Made by a program: the position numbers and the translations under genes
Assembly: GCA_001970955.1 (NCBI GenBank)
Contig: MPUH01000823.1
Coordinates: forward strand, 1 to 33,016
Length of the DNA stretch: 33,016 nucleotides
Direction of reading: 5' to 3'
Origin: Stentor coeruleus
Taxonomy: Eukaryota > Ciliophora > Heterotrichea > Heterotrichida > Stentoridae
The notes under the pieces: model-generated
Seen by the model: the letters and a program-made list of their open reading frames with translations, nothing else
Told to the model about the DNA's origin: nothing
Databases searched by the model: none
Shown here: in pieces, positions 10,688 to 18,285 of the stretch
Numbering within the stretch: the first letter of the stretch is position 1
How the letters are laid out: each line of letters begins with the position of its first letter

Positions 10688-12400
10688 ATGGGCCAAACTC
10701 AAAACACAAATGGTTTAAGGCTTCAAGTTGATGGAAAAAGACGTGAAAGAAGAAAATCACATCAGACATCAGATATAGGTTTAATAGGCAAATCAGTTAA
10801 AATACTAGTAGGTAATGAAACGATTATATTGAATTATTATGAAGGATCAGCAACAACTGGTTCTTTAATTTCACAGATCTCAAAAACTTTACAGTCTATA
10901 TCTAAAGTTGTAGCATTTAAAACATTAGATGGGATAGAGATTTTAGATTATATGCTATCATTGACTAAGCAAAAAATCAAACATTTAAAAGAAGCAGAAA
11001 CACTTGTTGCGGTTTTTGGGGAAGAAGTTCATTTTGAAGAAAGTTTGCAATGCTATTGTCCTATAAAAGTTGTGGGAAAAGGGGGATATTCTATTGTAAC
11101 TTTAGTAAGGAAAAAAGATACTGGGTGTTTATATGCTATTAAAAGTATTAGTAAGGATCATGTTATACAACATCGAAGAGTTGATCATATTTTATCTGAG
11201 AAAAAAATATTATCATCTTTGAATCACCCTTTTATTATACAGCTTCAATCAAGTTTTCAGACTGTATTTTTTATATAGGAAAATCATTTACATTTTGTGT
11301 TAGAGTTTTGTCCAGGTGGAGAACTGTTTTACCATTTGCATAATATAGGAAGATTCACTGAAGACCAGGCCCGTTTTTATTTTGCTGAAATTGCTCTAGC
11401 GATGGAATGTCTCCATTCTAATGGAATAATCTACAGAGACCTAAAGCCTGAAAATATACTAGTAGACTTTCATGGGCATATAAAACTCACTGATTTCGGG
11501 ACTTCTCGTGAAAGTAGTAAAGAAGAAGTAAGATACACTTATTGTGGATCAGCCGAATACATGAGTCCAGAAATGATAAGCAAATCAGGTCATGGTCTGA
11601 GTATCGATTGTTTTAGTCTTGGGTCACTATTATATGAAATGCTAACTGGCTCTCCACCTTTTTATGATCCTGATACCGAGAAAATGTTTTGGAAAATACA
11701 AAATGAGCCACTTCATATGCCAAAATACTTCAGTAAAGATGTTAAAAACTTATTGCAAGGACTTCTTAATAAAGATCCAATAAAAAGATTAGGTAGTGAT
11801 TTCATATCAGACATAAAAGACCATCCATGGTGTGCATCGATACATTGGCAAAAAGTATATAAGAAAAAAATCAGACCTCCATTCAGGCCGAATTTCCGTG
11901 CTACAAATTTCGACCCTGAATTTACTTCGATTTCTATAGATAATGCTTTGTTTGCTGAACCAAGATTTATACCTAATAATGAAGATAGATTTTTTGATTT
12001 TGATTATAAAAGGGAAGAAACTACAGCGAAAGAGTTTTGGGAAGTGTTTGCAGATACTGATGAACAACTTGATACATATCTACCTTCAGTAAAATCAAGT
12101 GATAGATTATCTCCAGATGTTAGCAGAGATTCTAGTTGGATAATGAGTGGTAGCCCTAGTTTTAAAAGCACAGGAAGTCCTAGAATTGTTGCAAAAAGTC
12201 CAGACTCAATAAGGCCTCCTAGACTTCCTAACAAAACAGTGACACCAAAAAAACCTCCTCCAGTAAAGTCGCCATACGCAAGATCAAGTTCCCATCACAG
12301 CAACGAAGGTGAGGGCGAACTTAACATAATGAATTTCCCTCAGGGAATGAGTAAAATGAAGCTACATCTAAAACAGAAGTTCAGTAATAATTTCGGATAA
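10688..12400 (+). CDS. AGC-family serine/threonine protein kinase
   Basis: Two exons (10688-11263, 11279-12400) around a 15-nt intron encode 565 aa. Residues 1-30 are polar. About 35-115 form a small domain (KSVKILVGNETIILNYYEG onward) that may be ubiquitin-like and that I do not recognise. The kinase domain has the Gly-rich loop GKGGYSIV (from 130), K152 in YAIK, YRDLKPEN with D246, DFG at 264 and a T-loop reading YTYCGSAEYMSPE. The AGC tail follows: RPPFRPNFRATNFDPEFT, then a hydrophobic motif FFDFDY (430-435). That motif has Asp where most AGC kinases have a phosphorylated Ser/Thr, as in atypical PKC and PRK enzymes. The last 130 residues are Ser/Pro-rich with many SP/TP sites and a proline run. 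All catalytic residues are intact. The subfamily is uncertain. Confidence 0.93.
11264..11278 (+). other. 15-nt intron
   Basis: GTATTTTTTATATAG, phase 0, inside the kinase N-lobe (between SSFQT and ENHLHFVLEF). Confidence 0.93.
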
Positions 12401-12410
12401 GAAAAGCTTT

Positions 12411-13031
12411 TTAATTATCATATGGACTTATTTTAGGCTTAGGACGATCTTCTTCTGGAACGACCTGTATATCATCAAAATTTGGTAAAGGTACAGTAGG
12501 GCTTTCAGGTCTCCAATCTTCACCTCTATTTTTTATCTGAAACACAGCTTGATCTCCTTGCATACCTACTTTAAAATCCATAAACTGGTCATTATCATCT
12601 ACTTCATCATCTACTGCGTCAATATCAGGGAGAAATTCTAAAACTCTTTCACGCATTTGCTGAAATGTATCTTTTAATGAATGTTTTAATACACAATAAC
12701 CTGATGGGGTTATCTCTTCCCCTGTTATAGAAATAGTTTTCTGCTGAGTGAAATCTACATCAGAATGATCAAGGAAGTCAACTTTTTTACGATTTGTTGT
12801 TAGAAGATCAGAGACGCTTATTTCTTCTATAGATAATTTCTGTTGATATTTTAGTTTATCTTTTTTCAGGTCTTTTTCGACTGAAGCGGGAAGGGCTTTA
12901 TTTTTTTCACAACAGTATATATAAGTCCATTGCTTTCTGGCTTGGTCTTCAGTGATTTTTAGCTCTTCGGCAACAAGTTTAAAGTTGTACTTGTGTTTAG
13001 AGACAAGTTTTTTCATCACTTGAACGTCCAT
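12411..13031 (-). CDS. Acidic 206-aa protein of unknown function
   Basis: A clean 206-aa frame from the ATG at 13031 to TAA. I do not recognise the family. Residues 1-45 form two or three short helices (MKKLVSKHKYNFKLVAEEL, then ITEDQARKQW) that look like a SANT/Myb-type or other helix-turn-helix module. The middle is Lys-rich and then mixed. Residues about 140-160 are strongly acidic (DIDAVDDEVDDNDQ). The tail is Pro-rich and probably disordered. It converges tail-to-tail with the AGC kinase, with only 10 bp between the two stop codons, so their 3' UTRs must overlap. The DNA-binding idea is weak inference. Confidence 0.7.
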   Translation of the reverse strand: MDVQVMKKLVSKHKYNFKLVAEELKITEDQARKQWTYIYCCEKNKALPASVEKDLKKDKLKYQQKLSIEEISVSDLLTTNRKKVDFLDHSDVDFTQQKTISITGEEITPSGYCVLKHSLKDTFQQMRERVLEFLPDIDAVDDEVDDNDQFMDFKVGMQGDQAVFQIKNRGEDWRPESPTVPLPNFDDIQVVPEEDRPKPKISPYDN

Positions 13032-13188
13032 TTATTAAAAGGTAAGAATAAGTTTTTTGAAGTAGGAAAGCTTTGAAGATGATGATTATTTTTTTATTAT
13101 TTTAAAGTGAAATTGATGATTATAATAAATTTAAGTATTAGAAATGAAATGACTATGGTTGCTTTAATATTTGTAATTAATCTTTAAA

Positions 13189-15558
13189 ATGTCTGATGAA
13201 AGCATATCCGATCCTGGGGATATTAATGAAGGAGAAGGGGCGAAGATTGTCCAGAGTTCTTTTAAAGACCATTCTGTATTGGTCAAATCAATAGCTAAAG
13301 CTGATCTGTCACTATCATCGATTAGTATTCAAAAAACGGTAGAATCTAAAATATCCTTCCCAGATAAAACAGAGCTGAAAGAAGACTTAAAAAAAGAAAT
13401 CCCAGAACCACCAGAAGTTCAAAACCCTATTCCTCAATACACAAGTAGTCCTGTTAATACAAGCAAGCGATTCAAAAACCAAAAATCAATAGTAGATGGT
13501 TTTAACGTCCCTAAAATGAATTTTATCCCTATAGTCAACAAAGATACAACAAATTCTAACACATTTGACATTGAATATCTCCTTAATCCTGAAGTGCAGA
13601 AGGTAGCAAAAAGTTGTCACCGAATGACCCAATCAACAACACTTCTATATACCGGGTCTTTAATAAAAACTAAAGATCATTCAAAAAAAGCTTCTATGGG
13701 ACATTCACATTTTAACTCTATGTCATCTAAAGATATACATTCAGAACTTGGGTTATCAAAATCTAAAAAACCTACAATTGATATTGAAGAACGTTTTTAT
13801 AATAAAGCTAAAAAAGCTGAAGAAAAAGTTAAAGCTTTAAAAGAACTTAAAGAAATGGAAGAACTTAATTATTGTACTTTTAAGCCACAGATTAAAACTA
13901 AAAGAAAGGAAAAATCATATGAAGAATTTTATGAATATGTGACAAATTTTAAGGAAAAAAAGGAAAATAAGGTTAAGATGATTAAAGAAGAAGAACAAAA
14001 AGCTTTAGAAAAATCTGTTGAACTTAGTTATAAACCTAAACTTTGTCAGAAAAGTTTGAAGATTATTGAAAGGAAAGGTACTGCAGATGAAAACACTATT
14101 GAAAGATTAAATAAGTATTACAAATGCAAAGGACGCTCAGGTGAGAAAAAAGAACAAGGGTCAAATTCGAAATCTGAAAAAAGTGGAATAATCCAATCAA
14201 AACCAATCAAAAGGTCTCAGAATTATCACAGAACTGAACCTATAGATAAATTTCTATACAACGATGCGATGAGAAGGAAAAACAAAGAAACTAAAGCAAT
14301 TCCCCAACAGACTCCAAAATTCATAACAGCAAGTTCAGAAAAAGTTTTAATAGCGAAACTAAAAAGAGAATTCGAAGAGAGTTTTTTTAATGTTGATATA
14401 GACTCAACAGGGGAAATTAACTACACACGGATGATTGAATTATTTCGACAAATGTCAATGGTCCGTAACGACTCAAAACGTGAAGAAGAGCGTCTTCTTC
14501 TCCTTGATGCATGGAGACTAATATCTTCATCAAGTAATCAAGTTTGTGATAAATATTCATTATTAGTTTTCATCCTAGCAATAATGGGTTTCTATGAAGA
14601 CTGGATGGGCCAAACAGATGAAGACCGTCTTGTATTAACACAATCAGAAAGTAAAAAACTACATAAAAAATTCGACCTTTTCTATAAAAACCAAAGCTTA
14701 CCTAATAAAAACCCTCTCAATAAAAGCCTTAAAGACTATGATGATTGTTCATTCCACCCACATATAGGAACAATAAGCGATCATCTTTATGAAAACTCTA
14801 AATCCCAAAGATATATTGGGAAAATTGAAGACCATCTCCTCTCTCAACAAGACCGTGTTTCCAAAAAAATCGAAGAAAAACGCATTCTTATTGAAGAACT
14901 TGACATGGAAGAATGCAGTTTCCATCCAGTCATAGAAACAATGCCTGAAAGCTGTAAAAGTTCAAGGAACTTCGATAAAGAAGACCTGACAACTGAATAT
15001 TTCAAACAACTTAAAAGTCCAGATTATGATAATAAACATAGAGGATTGTTTCTTCATGATCTTTCAAAGGTTTTTAAAGCTAAAAAACAACATATCATTG
15101 CTAGTGAAAAAGAAAAGGCTAATAAAAAAGAACTTGAACCTTGTACTTTTACCCCGCATTTAGTTAAAAGGATTTTTCCAGGGGAAAGTATGACTGAACC
15201 AGCGAAAAAAACAGAAAAAATTATAAAGAAAAAATTCGAAACACAGAAAAAAAACCAACTTATAAACCCAAGAAAAAAACCTAGCGTCGAAATCCAAGTC
15301 GAAGAAAACAGGGAAATTTTAGAAACTGAAGAATCAAAAGAAGAAGATCAAAGAGAATTTTTCAAAGTTGTGAGTAATGCTAATGGTATTGCAAAAATAT
15401 CAATTAACCTTGGAGATAATTGTGAAATCTTAGACTTTAGTTTAGATACAGATGATCCTGCTAGTTGTGTTATGGCTTTTTCGGCAAGGTTTAGTTTACA
15501 AAAAGATCAGGAATACAAACTAGTGAAAAAATTAACCCTACTAAAATATACAAGCTAA
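13189..15558 (+). CDS. CxFxP-repeat, degenerate EF-hand protein, probably ciliary or cytoskeletal
   Basis: A 789-aa single-exon protein. It carries a spaced motif C-[ST]-F-x-P-x-[ILV] at residues 229 (CTFKPQI), 520 (CSFHPHI), 576 (CSFHPVI) and 652 (CTFTPHL), plus a relative lacking the Cys at 279 (SYKPKL). This motif recurs in many protist flagellar and cortical proteins of unknown role. Around 398-415 a helix-loop-helix with VDIDSTGEINYTR looks like a degenerate EF-hand whose last ligand position is not acidic. The rest is charged coiled coil and basic linkers. The C-terminal 60 residues form a small globular segment (ISINLGDNCEILDFSLD onward). It is convergent with the TMEM230-like gene, 29 bp between stops. 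The family is inferred from motif style, not from a named homologue. Confidence 0.78.
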   Translation: MSDESISDPGDINEGEGAKIVQSSFKDHSVLVKSIAKADLSLSSISIQKTVESKISFPDKTELKEDLKKEIPEPPEVQNPIPQYTSSPVNTSKRFKNQKSIVDGFNVPKMNFIPIVNKDTTNSNTFDIEYLLNPEVQKVAKSCHRMTQSTTLLYTGSLIKTKDHSKKASMGHSHFNSMSSKDIHSELGLSKSKKPTIDIEERFYNKAKKAEEKVKALKELKEMEELNYCTFKPQIKTKRKEKSYEEFYEYVTNFKEKKENKVKMIKEEEQKALEKSVELSYKPKLCQKSLKIIERKGTADENTIERLNKYYKCKGRSGEKKEQGSNSKSEKSGIIQSKPIKRSQNYHRTEPIDKFLYNDAMRRKNKETKAIPQQTPKFITASSEKVLIAKLKREFEESFFNVDIDSTGEINYTRMIELFRQMSMVRNDSKREEERLLLLDAWRLISSSSNQVCDKYSLLVFILAIMGFYEDWMGQTDEDRLVLTQSESKKLHKKFDLFYKNQSLPNKNPLNKSLKDYDDCSFHPHIGTISDHLYENSKSQRYIGKIEDHLLSQQDRVSKKIEEKRILIEELDMEECSFHPVIETMPESCKSSRNFDKEDLTTEYFKQLKSPDYDNKHRGLFLHDLSKVFKAKKQHIIASEKEKANKKELEPCTFTPHLVKRIFPGESMTEPAKKTEKIIKKKFETQKKNQLINPRKKPSVEIQVEENREILETEESKEEDQREFFKVVSNANGIAKISINLGDNCEILDFSLDTDDPASCVMAFSARFSLQKDQEYKLVKKLTLLKYTS

Positions 15559-15573
15559 TTACCCAAAGCTTGT
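15550..15573. terminator. Small inverted repeat spanning the end of the CxFxP gene and the convergent spacer
   Basis: ACAAGCT (15550-15556) and AGCTTGT (15567-15573) form a perfect 7-bp inverted repeat with a 10-nt loop. The left arm is the last codons of the CxFxP gene and the right arm lies in the 29-bp spacer before the TMEM230-like stop. It could shape 3'-end formation for both genes, or be chance. Confidence 0.25.
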
Positions 15574-15587
15574 AATAACTAATCTTT

Positions 15588-15929
15588 TTACATATCAGGA
15601 ATTTCATTCAATATTCTCATCCTTTCTCTTGGAGTTTTTGCCCTATATGCTTTTATGAATAGATATGTATAAAAAAACCCTGGAATAAAAGTTATTGCGC
15701 CGATAATCCACATTGCCATACCTTTACTTTTATCATCTTCAACAAACTCTTCTATTAATCCTGCGATAAGTAATGAACTTCCTACAAGAAATAATAATAC
15801 TGAAGATATAAGGGTTTTTATAGGGAATCTTAATCTTTCATCATCAAGATTTATTCCGATATCTTCGATTTCTACAGGATTACTTGGCGACTTGTTTGAG
15901 TCTTCGAATATGTCTTGGTTTTGATCCAT
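15588..15929 (-). CDS. TMEM230-like small membrane protein
   Basis: 113 aa with a short acidic, disordered N-terminus (about 1-34) and two hydrophobic helices. The first is at about 38-62 (KTLISSVLLFLVGSSLLIAG). The second is at about 72-94 (WIIGAITFIPGFFYTYLF), followed by a basic tail. The second helix with xxFxPGFxY and the overall two-helix plan match the TMEM230/TMEM134 family, endomembrane proteins linked to vesicle traffic in animals. The length agrees with that family (about 120 aa). Its start codon is 22 bp from the start of SEM1 on the other strand. Membrane topology is certain from the sequence; family assignment is good but based on a short motif. Confidence 0.82.
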   Translation of the reverse strand: MDQNQDIFEDSNKSPSNPVEIEDIGINLDDERLRFPIKTLISSVLLFLVGSSLLIAGLIEEFVEDDKSKGMAMWIIGAITFIPGFFYTYLFIKAYRAKTPRERMRILNEIPDM

Positions 15930-15951
15930 ATTTATAAACTTTTTTAAAGAT
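15930..15951. promoter_or_regulatory. 22-bp divergent spacer between start codons
   Basis: Only 22 bp, almost all A/T, separate the start codons of the TMEM230-like gene and SEM1. Any core promoter for the two genes must sit inside this spacer or inside coding sequence, and the 5' leaders can be only a few nucleotides long. Confidence 0.5.
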
Positions 15952-16146
15952 ATGGAACCTATGGAAGTTGAGGAAAATAAGCAGTTTGTGTTTCAGGAAG
16001 ATGATGAGTTAGAGGAATTTCAGGAGGAAAATTGGGATGAGAACAAACAGGATGAGTTTGATGTTAAACAATGGGAGGAAGATTGGGATGAGGAATTGCC
16101 TGAGGATGCGTTTACACAGCAGTTGAGACAAGAGCTTTTGAAATAA
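15952..16146 (+). CDS. SEM1: 26S proteasome subunit SEM1/DSS1
   Basis: A 64-aa, highly acidic protein. It keeps both conserved blocks of DSS1: an N-terminal acidic-aromatic block (DDELEEFQEENWDEN) and a second one (QWEEDWDEELPEDAF), followed by the C-terminal helix TQQLRQELLK. DSS1 is an intrinsically disordered linker in the proteasome lid that binds Rpn3/Rpn7 and also ubiquitin; it also serves in the TREX-2 complex and with BRCA2 in other eukaryotes. Length is typical (about 70 aa). A second in-frame ATG three codons in would also work. Recognition is confident despite the small size because the spaced Trp/Phe residues are all in register. Confidence 0.9.
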   Translation: MEPMEVEENKQFVFQEDDELEEFQEENWDENKQDEFDVKQWEEDWDEELPEDAFTQQLRQELLK

Positions 16147-16537
16147 TTTAGATAGATATTTTATAGGTTAATTTTAGAAAAATATTGATGAAGAATTATA
16201 TGAGGATAATAGGTTATATTGGAAATTGATTTTTTTGGTATATTATATGTAGGTTTTTTNATTATATGAGGATAATAGGTTATATTGGAAATTGATTTTT
16301 TTGGTATATTATATGTAGGTTTTTTTATAAGGGTATATGTTTATATATAGTTTTTATTATTTTTAAATATAAAAAGATAAAGTTTCTGATGAAATTGTAA
16401 TAAAGGAAGATATTGATAATATTAAAAATAAAATCATTACCCTAAATCTAAAAATAATTTTCAATCTAAATCAATACTTAAAAGCTTATAACAATTAAAA
16501 TTACAACATAAGCATGCAAAAGATTTTAATATAAATC
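16147..16537. other. AT-rich spacer between convergent genes, containing an assembly join
   Basis: No gene seen. After the SEM1 stop comes AT-rich, G-biased sequence with a duplicated 65-bp segment around the single N at 16260, then plain AT-rich sequence up to the paraoxonase-like stop. Confidence 0.6.
16195..16325. repeat. 65-bp direct duplication around a single N (assembly join)
   Basis: Bases 16195-16259 and 16261-16325 are identical, with N at 16260 between them. This is what two overlapping contig ends joined without merging would look like; the true sequence probably has one copy. Confidence 0.85.
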
Positions 16538-17644
16538 CTATTTAACTAATGGGCAAAAGAGTAAAGCTGAGTCAATAACACTGCTTATAACCACTTTTTT
16601 ATCAAGAACAACACTTGAGCTTGGAAAGCTAAGTTTATCTTGCATAAGGATTTCTTTGCTTTTCCAAGCAGATCCTTCTTTATACACTTTACTAAAACCT
16701 CCAGGAACATTATTAGGAGTCTTACCTTCACGAATAGAAGCTGAGTATTTCAAATAATCCATAACACTAGCAATCCCTGTTGCATAAACAACACCATTTT
16801 TATAGTGAAGGTTATCTAAAGCATGAGAAATAGGGACACTAGCGAATTTTGTGAGTTCAAGATTTTCATCAACATGATAGATAAGCACTGCTTTTTCTAA
16901 AGAATCTGCGACAAATAACAACTTTTCATGTAAAACAATCCCATTTGGCACATGTCCATAAGCTTTAGGACTACATATTGCTGAATCTACTAATATCATA
17001 CAAAGTTTGACTGAATTTGTCTTAGTATAAAGGTTTAAACCAGTCCTATAAAGTGATGTTGTCATAGAAACATCACGACCTTGTTCAGAATCAGCAAAAG
17101 GCATCCATTGGGTTATATAAAAATATTGGGTGTTTATAATAGCTATACCATTATAAATACCATGTTCATCTGAGATTTTTATTGTTTTAAAAAATGTAGC
17201 TTCAACATGTCCGTCTTTAATTTCTAGGTTAAATAAAAACACTATTTCTCCACCTTTGTTATAGGAATGGCTTAGGACATAAAGTGTTTTGTTATTATAA
17301 ATGGTTATTCCATGAGAATTCATTTGGTATTGAGAAGGGAAATTATGAGTTGGGATACGGGCAATTTCTTTTGTGTTAGGGTCGATTGAGATTAAGTATC
17401 CTGGTGGAGCTTGATTAGCTGATTCATGCTTGTAATACATAGAGATTGAGTCAGAAGTCGCCCCTATTAGGAACTTGCCAAATTCGACAAGATCCTCTGT
17501 TGGCATTTCGATATTGACTCTTTCGCAGCTCGAAGAATTGTGCATGAGAGGGATTTTCCAGTAGTCAATGGATTTGGCTACTGAGTTTAGAAATACACCT
17601 AAGGGAATTATGAGAAGTATTCCAGCGTAGATGATGGACTTCAT
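16538..17644 (-). CDS. Paraoxonase/arylesterase-like calcium-dependent hydrolase, secreted or membrane-anchored
   Basis: 368 aa. An N-terminal hydrophobic segment (about 3-20) acts as a signal peptide or, as in PON1, a retained anchor. The rest matches the six-bladed propeller of paraoxonases at the key sites. E50-D51 and N165, N234, D277-N278 correspond to the calcium ligands. H111 (NSHGIT) and H126 (VLSHSY) correspond to the PON1 His pair. C40 and C364 sit where the PON1 disulphide joins the two ends. Paraoxonases hydrolyse lactones and aryl esters. The substrate here is unknown; lactone turnover, including of bacterial signals, is a family possibility only. No break or intron is seen. The alternative is a related strictosidine-synthase-like or SMP-30-type hydrolase. 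Confidence 0.85.
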   Translation of the reverse strand: MKSIIYAGILLIIPLGVFLNSVAKSIDYWKIPLMHNSSSCERVNIEMPTEDLVEFGKFLIGATSDSISMYYKHESANQAPPGYLISIDPNTKEIARIPTHNFPSQYQMNSHGITIYNNKTLYVLSHSYNKGGEIVFLFNLEIKDGHVEATFFKTIKISDEHGIYNGIAIINTQYFYITQWMPFADSEQGRDVSMTTSLYRTGLNLYTKTNSVKLCMILVDSAICSPKAYGHVPNGIVLHEKLLFVADSLEKAVLIYHVDENLELTKFASVPISHALDNLHYKNGVVYATGIASVMDYLKYSASIREGKTPNNVPGGFSKVYKEGSAWKSKEILMQDKLSFPSSSVVLDKKVVISSVIDSALLFCPLVK

Positions 17645-17750
17645 TTTTTATTATGTTCTAAGAAGGTAATAGAAATTAATAGATGGGTATTTATAGTGAT
17701 TATAAAATTATGATTTGGATGATTATTTGAAGGGATAATTATAGAATAAT

Positions 17751-18142
17751 TTACTCTGTTCTATAATATTCAATTTTACTTGTATGTCCTGGAATAATAT
17801 GAAGTTCCTTATTTTTCTTAATATGATTTAGGAATACCGATAAGTTTCTAAGTCTTCTGATATTATTTCAATATAAAGTTTTCATATTTTCACTTTTTTT
17901 GGGTGAATATTTTGAAAAATGCTGTGAGGATTAAATTTTTTGAGTGCTGGCTCAGAGAATTTGGAAAATAAAAATCATCTTTAAGACTTCTACGTAAACT
18001 GAGCAATTTTAATGGGATTATAATTTTCATTCTCAAATTACCCTTTCTAATAATTAAAAAATCATAGTATCTCCCTTAAAGTACGACTTATAGCATATAT
18101 TTCTTCTGCATTATTCATATAAAACTTATCTTCTCTAATGAC
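17751..18142 (-). pseudogene. Possible decayed gene remnant, family unknown
   Basis: Between the tubulin remnant and the paraoxonase gene the minus strand shows short protein-like stretches in different frames, none with a usable start. In order they are one containing MNNAEEIYAISRTLREIL near 18063-18142, one containing FSKFSEPALKKFNPHSIF near 17890-17975, and one containing FLNHIKKNKELHIIPGHTSK near 17751-17869. Amino-acid composition is protein-like but no family is recognised and no 15-nt intron joins the frames. The rest of 17645-18285 is AT-rich with nothing visible. It may also be chance. Confidence 0.35.
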
Positions 18143-18285
18143 TTAAAATTCTCCAGTACTTATAAATCATCACAATTTCACATAATTTTTACTGTTAAAT
18201 CAAAGGTTATCTTATTATTTAACTACAAATAAATACTAATCTCAACATCAATTCCTCATTTTTATAATCAAACTTTATCTCCCAA

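Noticed and set aside
14385..14425. Functional EF-hand in the CxFxP protein
   Set aside because: The loop has the first Asp/Thr positions but lacks the acidic residue at position 12, so calcium binding is not claimed.
15578..15590. GT...AG candidate after the TMEM230-like stop
   Set aside because: Only 13 nt long; every accepted intron is 15 nt, and the protein already ends like its family.
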